From Candidatus Nitrotoga sp. SPKER (GTDB taxonomy: Bacteria; Pseudomonadota; Gammaproteobacteria; Burkholderiales; Gallionellaceae): 64,000 bases of DNA. Each line of letters starts with the position of its first letter. Within the stretch, counting starts at the first letter, position 1. This document shows positions 35,360 to 44,430 of this stretch, one piece after another. The DNA lies in contig QFXG01000025.1 of assembly GCA_003402285.1 (NCBI GenBank), positions 16,008 through 80,007 on the forward strand, written 5' to 3'. Below the pieces are notes generated by a model. The model was not told the origin of the DNA, searched no databases, and saw only the letters and a program-made list of their open reading frames with translations. Made by a program: the position numbers and the translations under genes.

Positions 35360-36313
35360 TTAGAGGAGTGAAGTGCAACGGTCGCCGGGATGCACTGCAA
35401 ATCCCTGAATAAATTGTGCCGCGGGTAATGCCTTAGCATTTTGGCGCTGCAATACTTCAAGGCATAATGCCCCCTGGCCGCATGCCACAATAATCCCGCT
35501 TTTTTCTATAGCCAGCAGGGTTCCTGCTTCACCTTCAATATTGTCACGCACGCTAGCCTGCCAGATTTTGACAAGTTCACCATTAAGAATGGTGTATGCA
35601 ATAGGGAAAGGGTTGTAGGCGTGCACCGCACGCATGATTTGTGTGGCATTTTTTGACCAGTCAATTAACGCTTCTGTTTTGTTCAGTTTGGTCGCATAAG
35701 TTGCTTCGGCTGCATTTTGCGACACGGGCTTTAATTGTCCTTGCTCCAGCAAGCACAGTGTTTCGACGATCGCTTCAGCACCCAACGTCGCCAATTTGTC
35801 ATGCAACGTTTGTGTGGTGTCATACGCAGTGATTGAACAGGATTTTTTAAGCAACATATCACCTGTGTCGAGTCCTGCATCCATTTGCATAATGGTGATA
35901 CCGGTTTTGTCATCACCCGCCAGGATAGCGCGCTGAATAGGCGCCGCACCGCGCCAACGTGGTAATAATGAAGCGTGAATGTTCAGGCAGCCATAGCGTG
36001 GCAACTGCAGTAGCGTTGCTGGCAGGATTAATCCATAAGCCGCCACCACCATTACATCCGCCGCATAATTGGCAAGCGTTTGTTGTACATCGGCAGATTT
36101 TAATGTAACAGGCTGTAGCAGTGGCAGGTTACGTGCCAAGGCAAGTTGCTTCACTGGGCTGGCTGTGAGTCGCATACCGCGACCAGCAGGCCTGTCGGGC
36201 TGGGTTAATACTGCGACTACAGAAAATTGTTGCGCCAGCAACGCTTCTAATGCTGTGGCGGCGAAGTCTGGAGTGCCGGCAAAAATAATCTTGAGGGGAG
36301 AGTTGATTATCAG
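35360..36313 (-). CDS. fmt: Methionyl-tRNA formyltransferase (non-canonical start codon)
   Basis: The enzyme formylates initiator Met-tRNA. After the N-terminal KIIFAGTPDFAATALEALL, motifs AAYGLILP, CLNIHASLLPRWRGAAPIQR and QMDAGLDTGDML are intact, and the C-terminal domain is complete. The reading frame for the conserved N-terminus has no ATG, GTG or TTG: from the preceding stop it reads CTT AAA GGT ATC CTG ATA ATC AAC TCT CCC CTC AAG. An AAAGG lies 4 nt before CTG (36313), 7 nt before ATA (36310) and 10 nt before ATC (36307). CTG is used here, giving 317 residues, close to the family norm. The first canonical start (TTG at 36241) would cut off the IFAGTPDF motif. A sequencing error at the start is the simple alternative. 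Confidence 0.88.
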   Translation of the reverse strand: MIINSPLKIIFAGTPDFAATALEALLAQQFSVVAVLTQPDRPAGRGMRLTASPVKQLALARNLPLLQPVTLKSADVQQTLANYAADVMVVAAYGLILPATLLQLPRYGCLNIHASLLPRWRGAAPIQRAILAGDDKTGITIMQMDAGLDTGDMLLKKSCSITAYDTTQTLHDKLATLGAEAIVETLCLLEQGQLKPVSQNAAEATYATKLNKTEALIDWSKNATQIMRAVHAYNPFPIAYTILNGELVKIWQASVRDNIEGEAGTLLAIEKSGIIVACGQGALCLEVLQRQNAKALPAAQFIQGFAVHPGDRCTSLL

Positions 36314-36391
36314 GATACCTTTAAGTTAATGATGGCTTTCATTCAAGGCAAGACGCAACGCAGCATTTGAGAAAACATATTTTTGACGTGT

Positions 36392-36895
36392 CTACATTGT
36401 TTCACGGCGATGCTTCTTAAGCTTGGCTCGAAGACGGGATTGCTTGAGTTGCGAAAGATATTCAACAAACACTTTGCCTTTAAGGTGATCCATCTCATGT
36501 TGTATACAGATCGCCAACAATCCGTCTGCTTCAAGCGTGAAAGATTCACCATGCGTATTGAGTGCGTGCACGGTGACATGCTCGGCGCGGCGTATTTTTT
36601 CATATACTCCAGGAACCGACAAACAGCCCTCCTCGCAAAGGCTCTCACCACTACTGGCAATAATTTCCGGATTAATAAATACTAACAACTGATCCTGGGT
36701 TTCAGAAATATCCATCACAATAATTTGTTGATGTACGTTCACCTGAGTTGCAGCCAGACCTACTCCCGGAGCAGCATACATTGTTTCGGCCATATCAGAG
36801 GCCAGTTTGCGGGTGGCTTCAGTTACCACAGGTACTGGAGCTGCGACGGTATGTAACCGCTCATCCGGATATTGCAATATTTGTAGAATTGCCAT
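36392..36895 (-). CDS. def: Peptide deformylase
   Basis: The 167-residue metalloenzyme removes the formyl group from nascent proteins. The three active-site motifs are all present: GVGLAATQV (~44-52), EGCLSVPG (~88-95, metal Cys) and HEMDHLKG (~133-140, two metal His and catalytic Glu). It is followed by fmt on the same strand after ~80 bp, pairing addition and removal of the formyl group. The gene is divergent from a LysM gene and dprA, the usual order. Confidence 0.97.
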   Translation of the reverse strand: MAILQILQYPDERLHTVAAPVPVVTEATRKLASDMAETMYAAPGVGLAATQVNVHQQIIVMDISETQDQLLVFINPEIIASSGESLCEEGCLSVPGVYEKIRRAEHVTVHALNTHGESFTLEADGLLAICIQHEMDHLKGKVFVEYLSQLKQSRLRAKLKKHRRETM

Positions 36896-37019
36896 AAATG
36901 CTTGCTAATTTAAATAACTAGGGGCAGAATTTAAAACATTTTGTACTAAATATCATACGAAACTTGTTGTTCTCAACCTGGCTTCTGAAAACTGGGTTTC
37001 CACGCAAAATGGAGTTTTC

Positions 37020-38060
37020 ATGCAAAAGATTATTATATCGCTGATTTGCTGTTTATTGCCCACCTTCGCCTTTGCCGATAAGGTTAAAATTCATGAGAAT
37101 GCACCAGATAGTCACATTGTGGTGAAAGGGGATACCCTGTGGGATATCTCTGCTAAGTTTTTCAAGGATCCATGGCAATGGCCGCAAATCTGGGGGTTAA
37201 ATAAAAATAACATTAAAGATCCGCACTGGATTTATCCCGGTGATGTGGTTCATCTGGATCGTGCAAGCGGTACATTGCACATAGGCCAAATAAAAAAAAG
37301 CGGAGAAATCATTGGAGCAGGCAAATCTGATAGTGCGAAACTGTCCCCTCGGGTACATGTGCAAAGCAGTGAACAGAATGCAATCCCCAGTATTTCAGCG
37401 AGTGCCATTGAACCGTTTCTTAGCAGACCGCTCATAATTGAGAAAAATAAATTATCTGATGCACCAACGATAGTCGGCACCTATGAGAAACGTGTCCTTA
37501 TGGCGAGTGGAGATATAGCATATGCTAAAGGTCTATCCAAAGAGCAGGGCTTGCTGTGGCAAATTTACCATCCGGGAAAAACATTGCTTGATCCGGAGAA
37601 CAACGAAGTGCTGGGATATGAGGCGGAGTATTTGGGTGATGCAATGGTCGAAAAATTTGCCGATATCAGCACGCTTAAGATCGTCAAGTCGCTTAAGGAA
37701 ATTAACAAAGGAGATCAATTGATCGTAGCTTCCGACGGATTCGTTGGAAGCTACGTGCCACGCGTCCCAGATGGTCAGATTGCAGCTCGCGTGATTTCTA
37801 TTTATACCGGCGTCTCCCAAGCGGGTCAACATTCCATCGTAACGCTCAACAAGGGACTTCGTGATGGCCTTGAAAATGGCCACGTACTGGCGCTCTATCG
37901 CAAAGGAGATGTAATAACGGAAAAAGGGGAAACAATGACTTTGCCGGATATGCGCTATGGTTTGCTATTCGTATTCCGTACTTTTGACAAAGTAGCCTAC
38001 GCTCTGGTGATGCGAACCCGACTGCCCGTGCAATTGTTGGATAGCGCGCTAACACCTTGA
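37020..38060 (+). CDS. LysM peptidoglycan-binding domain protein
   Basis: The 346-residue protein has a signal peptide (MQKIIISLICCLLPTFAFA, cleaved near residue 19). A LysM domain follows (~34-82; VVKGDTLWDISAKFFKDPWQ ... PGDVVHL). The remaining ~260 residues form a beta-rich domain of unknown function containing several GDxL/IxxG-like turns. It is probably a periplasmic cell-wall binding protein. The stop is 6 bp before dprA, so the two are likely co-transcribed; this LysM-dprA pairing is typical in Betaproteobacteria. Confidence 0.92.
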   Translation: MQKIIISLICCLLPTFAFADKVKIHENAPDSHIVVKGDTLWDISAKFFKDPWQWPQIWGLNKNNIKDPHWIYPGDVVHLDRASGTLHIGQIKKSGEIIGAGKSDSAKLSPRVHVQSSEQNAIPSISASAIEPFLSRPLIIEKNKLSDAPTIVGTYEKRVLMASGDIAYAKGLSKEQGLLWQIYHPGKTLLDPENNEVLGYEAEYLGDAMVEKFADISTLKIVKSLKEINKGDQLIVASDGFVGSYVPRVPDGQIAARVISIYTGVSQAGQHSIVTLNKGLRDGLENGHVLALYRKGDVITEKGETMTLPDMRYGLLFVFRTFDKVAYALVMRTRLPVQLLDSALTP

Positions 38061-38066
38061 TTCTCC

Positions 38067-39140
38067 ATGTCTATGGACGCTGAGCTTGCGTCATGGCTTG
38101 CCCTGAACCAGATACCTGGTTTAGGCAATCAAGGTTTGTGTCGTCTGCTGCAAACTTTTGGTACTCCAGCCCAAATTTTCGCCACGCCAGTAAATACTCT
38201 CCAACAAGTAGTCCAACCAGCAATTGCTGCAATCATCACGCAAGGCTGGAATGAAGAAAAATTTGCACCCATTGCCAGTTGGCTGGCTGATCCTCACAAC
38301 CATATTGTCACACTGGCAGACCCTGACTATCCGCAGGCGCTCCTTAATATTTCTGATCCACCATTACTGCTGTATGTAAAAGGACGGCTTGAATTGCTTA
38401 ATCACTCGGCACTCGCCGTTGTTGGCAGTCGCAACGCTACCCCACAAGGGTTGAGCAATGCGGAGGCGTTTGCTCAGGCAGCGAGCGCTGCGGGGCTGTG
38501 CATTGTTAGTGGCATGGCACATGGCATAGACACCGCAGCACATCACGGAGGGTTGCGCGAATATGGTTCTAGCATAGGCATCGTTGGCACGGGGCTGGAC
38601 AAAGTTTACCCTGCTGCCAACCGTCAGCTGGCGCATCAACTGGCACAGGAAGGTGCATTGATTTCCGAGTTTTCATTAGGGACTCCGCCATTAGCGGCAA
38701 ATTTTCCGCGCCGCAATCGCATTATTAGCGGTCTTAGCTTAGGGTGTTTAGTAGTCGAAGCTTCTCTGCAAAGCGGTTCACTGATTACTGCCCGTATGGC
38801 ATTGGAACAAGGTCGTGACGTTTTCGCTATTCCCGGTTCCATCCACGCCCCACAGACAAAAGGATGTCATCATTTGATCAAGCAGGGTGCTAAACTGGCA
38901 GAGTGCGCGCAAGATATTCTAGATGAACTGGGACCGTTTCCCGCCAGTTCGACCCCGCAGTCTTCCATAGTCGAGGACCATCCTTTATTAAAACATTTAG
39001 GTTTCGACCCGGTAGATATGGATAGCTTGAGCCAACGCAGTGGCTTGACGATTGCAGCGCTATCCGCCATCCTGTTGCAACTGGAGCTGGAGGGTGACAT
39101 TGCAACTTTACCAGGCGGGCTTTATCAACGTATAAACTAA
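38067..39140 (+). CDS. dprA: DNA-processing protein DprA
   Basis: The 357-residue protein loads RecA on incoming single-stranded DNA during natural transformation. A short N-terminal helical region is followed by the Rossmann-fold DprA core (~70-285; AVVGSRNATPQGLSNAE, CIVSGMAHGIDTAAHHGGL, GTGLDKVYPAANRQL, FPRRNRIISGLS, EASLQSGSLITARMALEQGR). A C-terminal winged-helix domain (~300-357) completes it. Together with PilT/PilU and a CoiA-like protein in the window, it fits competence, though DprA is also widespread in non-transformable bacteria. Confidence 0.96.
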   Translation: MSMDAELASWLALNQIPGLGNQGLCRLLQTFGTPAQIFATPVNTLQQVVQPAIAAIITQGWNEEKFAPIASWLADPHNHIVTLADPDYPQALLNISDPPLLLYVKGRLELLNHSALAVVGSRNATPQGLSNAEAFAQAASAAGLCIVSGMAHGIDTAAHHGGLREYGSSIGIVGTGLDKVYPAANRQLAHQLAQEGALISEFSLGTPPLAANFPRRNRIISGLSLGCLVVEASLQSGSLITARMALEQGRDVFAIPGSIHAPQTKGCHHLIKQGAKLAECAQDILDELGPFPASSTPQSSIVEDHPLLKHLGFDPVDMDSLSQRSGLTIAALSAILLQLELEGDIATLPGGLYQRIN

Positions 39141-39294
39141 ACTTGTAATGGTTCTGATCTGGTAGAACAATCATCCCCGCAGGAGAAAAAAATCCCACAG
39201 GAGAGAAAAATTATAACTATGCATAATTTTTTACGCTTGATTTAGTTACACCTAGTTTAATCATTACCTAACAATCAATTTTTATCGGGGCATT

Positions 39295-39750
39295 ATGTTT
39301 GATATTTTAATGTTTTTATTTGAAAGCTATTTTCATGCGGGCCGTTATCCTAATTCTGACAAGTTATCCCGCAAATTATCTGCCGCCGGGTTTGAAGATG
39401 AGGACATTCATTTAGCGTTGACCTGGTTGTCTGGCCTGGAGCAGTTGAACAAAGCAAACTACCCATCCATCATTAATGATAGTAGTGGACGCTTTTATGC
39501 TGACCTGGAAATCAAGCGCATGAGCTTTGAAGTGCGCTGTTTTCTGACATTTTGGGAACAAAATAAAATAATCACACCGGTGGAACGAGAAATGATCCTG
39601 GACCGTGCGGTTGCATTGAACCGTGAAAATTTGCCGCTGGACAAAGTCAAGCTTATCACGCTCATGGTGTTGTGGAATCAACGTCAAGACCTGGATCCTT
39701 TAATAGTCGAAGATCTGCTTACCCCAGCTGATTCCAGTTCCTTACATTAA
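39295..39750 (+). CDS. smg: DUF494/Smg family protein
   Basis: The 151-residue acidic cytosolic protein begins MFDILMFLFESYFHAGRYPN and continues with the DUF494 pattern EDEDIHLALTWLSGLEQL and SFEVRCFLTFWEQNKIITP. Its role is unknown. It lies between dprA and topA, its usual position; topA starts 21 bp later, so it probably shares its transcript. Confidence 0.94.
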   Translation: MFDILMFLFESYFHAGRYPNSDKLSRKLSAAGFEDEDIHLALTWLSGLEQLNKANYPSIINDSSGRFYADLEIKRMSFEVRCFLTFWEQNKIITPVEREMILDRAVALNRENLPLDKVKLITLMVLWNQRQDLDPLIVEDLLTPADSSSLH

Positions 39751-39771
39751 ACATTAAACAAAAATACAATC

Positions 39772-42405
39772 ATGGCGAGTAATTTACTAATCGTTGAGTC
39801 CCCGGCCAAAGCCGTCACCCTGAAAAAATATCTGGGTAAAGATTTTGAGATACTGGCGACCTACGGACATGTACGCGACCTGATACCGAAATCAGGAGCG
39901 ATCGATACTGAACATGATTTTGCCATGCAGTATGAAATTATTGCGCGCAACAGCAAACATGTAGATGCCATTGCCAAAGCCGCTGCTCAGGCAGACCACA
40001 TCTATCTGGCACCTGACCCGGATCGTGAAGGGGAAGCCATTGCCTGGCATGTCGCTGAGTTACTCAAAGGCAAGCGCAATTTGAAAAATAAGTCCATGCA
40101 GCGTGTGGTATTTTACGAAATAACCCAGTCTGCGGTGCGCGAAGCGGTTGCCCATCCGCGTGAAATTTCTATTCCGTTGGTGAACGCGCAACAGGCGCGA
40201 CGTGCGCTGGATTATTTGGTGGGTTTCAATCTGTCGCCGTTACTGTGGCGCAAAATACGCCCCGGGCTTTCTGCTGGACGTGTACAAAGCCCGGCGCTGC
40301 GCCTGATCGTAGAACGTGAATTAGAAATCGAGGCATTCCGCTCGCAGGAATATTGGACGGTGCATCTCGATAGCCAGAAGAATAGTCAACCATTTACCGC
40401 CAAGCAGTTTCAATATCAAGGGAAAAAACTGGAGCAGCTGGGTATCGCTAGTGAGACGGAATACCAGAAAATTTTTGACAACATCAGTGCGGCCAAATTG
40501 CCGCCGCGCGTAGTGCGCGTGGAAAAGAAAGCCAAGCAGCGCCATGCCGCTGCGCCATTCACTACTTCCACGCTGCAACAGGAGGCAGCACGCAAACTAG
40601 GTATGCCCACTGACCGCACTATGCGTATCGCCCAACAGCTTTATGAAGGTATCGACATCGGCGGTCAAGCGGTAGGGCTAATCAGTTATATGCGTACCGA
40701 TTCCGTCACGCTGGCACAGGAAGCCCTGCAAGAAATACGTGGTTATATTGCTGCACAATTTGCACCAGACTATTTGCCTAAAACGGCACCGGTCTACAAA
40801 AGTAAAGCCAAGAATGCGCAGGAGGCTCACGAAGCCATACGACCGACCTCGATTGCACGCACCCCGGATAGCATGCGGGAATTTCTTACCATAGATCAAG
40901 CGCGGCTCTATGAAATGATCTGGAAACGTACCCTCGCCTGTCAAATGGCTCCAGCACGCTTCGATACAGTCAGTCTTGATATTCGTCTCGGCGGGGATGA
41001 CACCTTGTTCCGTGCCAGCGGCCAAACCCTCGTATTCCCTGGCTTTATCGCAGTCTATCAAGAAAGCACAGATGACAGCGAAGAAGAAGAAAACAAAAAA
41101 TTGCCGCCTTTGGAAGAGGGAGAGACCATTCCTCTTGACAAACTGTATGGTGAACAGCATTTTACCCAGCCGCCACCGCGATTTTCCGAAGCCAGCTTAG
41201 TAAAAACTTTAGAAGAACATGGCATCGGGCGCCCCTCAACTTACGCCAGCATCATTTCTACGCTACAGGCTCGTGAATATGCCATGCTGGACAAAAAACG
41301 ATTCAAGCCGACCGATGTTGGACGTGTTGTTAACCGTTTTCTCACTGAACATTTTACGCGCTATGTCGATTACGGATTTACTGCACAAATGGAGGATGAG
41401 CTGGATGAAATTTCCGATGGCAAGCGCGACTGGATTCCAGTATTAAACGATTTCTGGCATCCGTTCACTGCACTTATACAAGATAAAAAGAGCATCGAGC
41501 GTAAAGATGTAACACAAGAATTAATTGATGAAGCCTGCCCCAAGTGTGGCAAGCCTCTGGCTACCCGTTTGGGTAAACGTGGCAACTTCATTGGCTGCAC
41601 AGCCTTCCCGGAATGCGACTACACACGCAACCTTGCGGGTGAAGCCGATACCGGGGAAGCACGCAAGGAGCTAGGGAATGATCCAGTCAGCGGTTTACCC
41701 GTGCTATTGTTGCGCGGTCCTTATGGCTATTACATACAACTTGGTGAAGTAGAGGCAGGTTCAAAAACAAAACCCAAACGTATTTCCTGGCCGAAAGAAT
41801 TACCACCAGACAGTGCAGACCTTGCTGCTGCTACACAGTTACTACAACTTCCCAAAGAATTAGGACTTCACCCTGAGGGCGGCAAAAAAATTATCGTCAA
41901 CATCGGACGCTTTGGCCCGTATGTCGGGCATGATGGAAAGTTTAAATCCATTCCCAAGGGAGACAGTGTTTTCACCATACAGCTGGAACGCGCAGTCGCA
42001 CTATTAGCAGAAGCAAGGACTTCCAATACTGTATTACGGGAGCTGGGTGTGCATCCGGATGATCAAAAGCCGGTAGAGGTCTGCAATGGCCGCTATGGGC
42101 CCTATGTAAAACATGGGAAAGTTAACGCCACGTTGCCTAAAGATCTATCCCCGGAAGAAATAACATTACAAGAAGGTTTGGTGCTACTGGCAGAACGTGT
42201 GGCAAAAGGGCCCTCTTTAAAGAAAACTACCGCCAAGATAAAGTCTGCTACTCCGAAAAAGGCCGCTACTCCGAAAAAGGCCGCTACTCCGAAAAAGGCC
42301 GCTACTCCGAAAAAGGTCGCTACTCCGAAAAAGGTCGCTGCTCCGAAAAAGGTCGCTGCTCCGAAAAAGGTCGCTGCTCCGAAAAAGGTCGCTGCTCCGA
42401 AGTAA
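39772..42405 (+). CDS. topA: DNA topoisomerase I with lysine-rich repeat tail
   Basis: The 877-residue type IA topoisomerase relaxes negative supercoils. The TOPRIM domain shows LLIVESPAKAVTLKKYLG (~5-22) and DPDREGEAIAWH (~82-93). The active-site Tyr is in ISYMRTDS (~305). A single Cys4 zinc finger (CPKCGKPLA ... GCTAFPEC, ~585-615) is followed by two TopA C-terminal (crypton-type) repeats, each with GxxGPYxxxG. The last ~55 residues are a Lys/Ala/Pro tail encoded by an 18-bp tandem repeat. It probably binds DNA like a histone-H1-type tail. The number of zinc fingers is lower than in E. coli TopA, as in many Betaproteobacteria. Confidence 0.96.
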   Translation: MASNLLIVESPAKAVTLKKYLGKDFEILATYGHVRDLIPKSGAIDTEHDFAMQYEIIARNSKHVDAIAKAAAQADHIYLAPDPDREGEAIAWHVAELLKGKRNLKNKSMQRVVFYEITQSAVREAVAHPREISIPLVNAQQARRALDYLVGFNLSPLLWRKIRPGLSAGRVQSPALRLIVERELEIEAFRSQEYWTVHLDSQKNSQPFTAKQFQYQGKKLEQLGIASETEYQKIFDNISAAKLPPRVVRVEKKAKQRHAAAPFTTSTLQQEAARKLGMPTDRTMRIAQQLYEGIDIGGQAVGLISYMRTDSVTLAQEALQEIRGYIAAQFAPDYLPKTAPVYKSKAKNAQEAHEAIRPTSIARTPDSMREFLTIDQARLYEMIWKRTLACQMAPARFDTVSLDIRLGGDDTLFRASGQTLVFPGFIAVYQESTDDSEEEENKKLPPLEEGETIPLDKLYGEQHFTQPPPRFSEASLVKTLEEHGIGRPSTYASIISTLQAREYAMLDKKRFKPTDVGRVVNRFLTEHFTRYVDYGFTAQMEDELDEISDGKRDWIPVLNDFWHPFTALIQDKKSIERKDVTQELIDEACPKCGKPLATRLGKRGNFIGCTAFPECDYTRNLAGEADTGEARKELGNDPVSGLPVLLLRGPYGYYIQLGEVEAGSKTKPKRISWPKELPPDSADLAAATQLLQLPKELGLHPEGGKKIIVNIGRFGPYVGHDGKFKSIPKGDSVFTIQLERAVALLAEARTSNTVLRELGVHPDDQKPVEVCNGRYGPYVKHGKVNATLPKDLSPEEITLQEGLVLLAERVAKGPSLKKTTAKIKSATPKKAATPKKAATPKKAATPKKVATPKKVAAPKKVAAPKKVAAPKKVAAPK
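42247..42402 (+). repeat. 18-bp tandem repeat in the topA tail
   Basis: Eight full 18-bp units (GCTACTCCGAAAAAGGCC and variants) plus a partial ninth encode ATPKKA, ATPKKV and then AAPKKV hexapeptides. The units change in an ordered way: three ending in GCC, then two ATPKKV types after a switch, then AAPKKV types. This indicates stepwise duplication. The repeat keeps frame, so copy-number change alters tail length only. Confidence 0.95.
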
Positions 42406-42611
42406 CAGTCCTGTTATGTAGAATCAGCCTCTCAAAAACAATTAGAGTCCGAAAATAAATATAGGAAAGTTGACAAATAAAGTCGTTACCTCTCGGGCAT
42501 TGTGTTAAATATAATGAGTGGTATTTTTAACTGAACGTTTGTAGTTCTGAGTATATTTTGTTTAACCTTTTGTAACTTTTCAGCAACGTTGTTCAAGAAA
42601 GTAGACGGTCA

Positions 42612-43076
42612 TTACTTGAGTTTGTGCAGTTCAGTTTTAAGCGCTTCAATATTCTTCTCGTGCAATACGACCTGCTCTTGTAAGCTTTTTATATTGCCTT
42701 CATTTCGATAATTTCTACCGTCTTTGTCCTTGAGAATTTCCGGGTTGTTTTTTCCATTTATCAGGTTGTGACGAGCTTCTTCGACCAGCTTTTGCTCTGT
42801 TGATAATTCTTCTTCAAGTATTTTGTGACGTAAGTTATCGCGATTTTTTTGTGTATCTGAATCTATTTTAAGAAAATTAGAAGGTGTAGCGTTATTGCGC
42901 GCGCGTGCAGAAGAGGGCACGACAGTCAGTGGTTCCAGATTGATTTTCTTGGAACCTTTTGTAGGTGTGCTGGAATAAGTGACATGCCCATCAGCATCGA
43001 CTTTTTTATATACTTCCGCCTGTGCCCAGCCGATATAACCCACACACAGAAAAACTAACGGGTAATGTAACTTCAT
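42612..43076 (-). CDS. DUF4124 domain protein
   Basis: The 154-residue exported protein has a signal peptide (MKLHYPLVFLCVGYIGWAQA). A DUF4124-type module (EVYKKVDADGHVTYSSTPTK) follows, then a charged, likely coiled-coil C-terminus (~75-154, LRHKILEEELSTEQKLVEEA ... LHEKNIEALKTELHKLK). It is periplasmic, with unknown function. The ATG at 43076 follows AAGG and puts the signal peptide at the N-terminus; the frame is open to 43154, but the extra residues contain a second hydrophobic stretch. Confidence 0.85.
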   Translation of the reverse strand: MKLHYPLVFLCVGYIGWAQAEVYKKVDADGHVTYSSTPTKGSKKINLEPLTVVPSSARARNNATPSNFLKIDSDTQKNRDNLRHKILEEELSTEQKLVEEARHNLINGKNNPEILKDKDGRNYRNEGNIKSLQEQVVLHEKNIEALKTELHKLK

Positions 43077-43223
43077 CCGGTGCCTTACAAGAATTATGTA
43101 GATAGAGTATAGAGCCAAAGTCAGCGTAAGTAGCATGAGGTTCCGAACATTCAAGACGAATACTTTTTCTATTGGCTGATAGCTGGATATATGGCTGACG
43201 AGTTGATATTAATAAAAATATTT

Positions 43224-44375
43224 TTATAATAAACGTGATTTATCACCCGACACAAAGCCACATAAAGGTCTATCCACGCCCTTGCCCAAAGCAATTATTT
43301 TAAATAATTCACCCATCTCAGCAGGGCTGGTTAGCTTTTGCAGTTGTGCAGAAAGCGGAAAATAGTCGCGGGTATTTTCAGAGTCGGTCTCTGCCAATAA
43401 ATCTGTGATGCCGCTGTTAATCAGGAAATAGGCTTGCGTTGTGTAGCCATACAGGTGCAGTCCTGCATCAATGGCCGCTTCCGCTACAGCGGTGAAATCG
43501 ACATGCGCGGTAATGTCCTGCAAACCGGGTAGAAAGAATGGATCGTCATGTGCATGATGACGATAGTGGCACATGAGCGTGCCTTGTGTACGCTGCGGAT
43601 GATAATACTCGCGCGCCCCAAAACCATAGTCAATGAATAGCAGTACACCTTGATGCAAGCGTTCGCTCAGGCTTTTGACCAAGCCACGTACAGAAAGTGA
43701 CACCTCACTGAGCGTGTCATCAGGCACTTTGATCTGTTGGGCAATCTCTAGCAACATTGGGCTTTCTGGTGGGCGTTCCTGCCACACAAAGTTTTCTCCC
43801 TCGCTCGCCACGCCGCGTTCAATAATATCCGCATCAGTCCAATGCACCAAATGTACTGGCAGTGCATCTAACACTTCATTGGCGATAAGCACGCCAGAAA
43901 TACTGTCTGGGGGCGCCTCCAGCCAATGTACACGGTCAATTAAATGGGGCACGCGTGTTTGTAGTAAAGCTTGTTGCCGTTCGCGCAAGTCGGCGCTGAC
44001 TTCCAGGATGTTATAACGTTCAGGCAGACTATTGTGCCGCTCCAGCTCGCTCAATATATCAACTGCCAGCTTGCCGCTTCCCGCACCGAGCTCGAGAATA
44101 TGCGGGGTGCTTTGCGCCATAATTTCAACTAATTGTTGCGCCAATGTTCGACCAAATAACGAAGAAATTTCCGGCGCGGTGACAAAATCCCCTGCTGCAC
44201 CGAATTTGCGCGCCCCGGCACTGTAATAACCCATTCCCGGCGCGTATAACGCTAACTCCATAAAACGCGAAAATGGGATCCATCCTCCTTGCCGCATGAT
44301 GTCTTGATGAATCAGATTACGCAATTGACCGCTGTGCGCCTGAGCTTCGGGGGATGGCAAGGGCAGTGAGGACAT
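43224..44375 (-). CDS. MidA/NDUFAF7-family SAM-dependent methyltransferase
   Basis: The 383-residue protein has the family block FSRFMELALYAPGMGYYSAG followed by FVTAPEISSLFGRTLAQQL, motif I HILELGAGSGKLAVDIL and ANEVLDALPVHL. LLFIDYGFGAREYYHPQRTQ and MCHYRHHAHDDPF lie in the C-terminal half. In eukaryotes the homologue methylates a complex I subunit; the bacterial substrate is unknown. The start is ATG 44375; the frame is open upstream to 44495 but that extension overlaps the divergent pteridine reductase gene. The two genes diverge across 55 bp. Confidence 0.93.
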   Translation of the reverse strand: MSSLPLPSPEAQAHSGQLRNLIHQDIMRQGGWIPFSRFMELALYAPGMGYYSAGARKFGAAGDFVTAPEISSLFGRTLAQQLVEIMAQSTPHILELGAGSGKLAVDILSELERHNSLPERYNILEVSADLRERQQALLQTRVPHLIDRVHWLEAPPDSISGVLIANEVLDALPVHLVHWTDADIIERGVASEGENFVWQERPPESPMLLEIAQQIKVPDDTLSEVSLSVRGLVKSLSERLHQGVLLFIDYGFGAREYYHPQRTQGTLMCHYRHHAHDDPFFLPGLQDITAHVDFTAVAEAAIDAGLHLYGYTTQAYFLINSGITDLLAETDSENTRDYFPLSAQLQKLTSPAEMGELFKIIALGKGVDRPLCGFVSGDKSRLL

Positions 44376-44430
44376 GATTGAGGGATGAGGATGTGTTAAA
44401 TTACAAGCCGTAAGTTTAGTGGAGAGCGCC

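Noticed and set aside
34415..35371. Plus-strand ORFs of 129 and 141 codons in rsmB
   Set aside because: Antisense to a well-conserved rsmB; their composition reflects the opposite strand.
42247..42402. Regular repeats as a CRISPR array
   Set aside because: The units are contiguous, 18 bp, in frame with topA and without spacers.
42469..42520. TTGACA and TATAAT as a sigma-70 promoter after topA
   Set aside because: The boxes are too far apart to form one promoter and no plus-strand gene follows.
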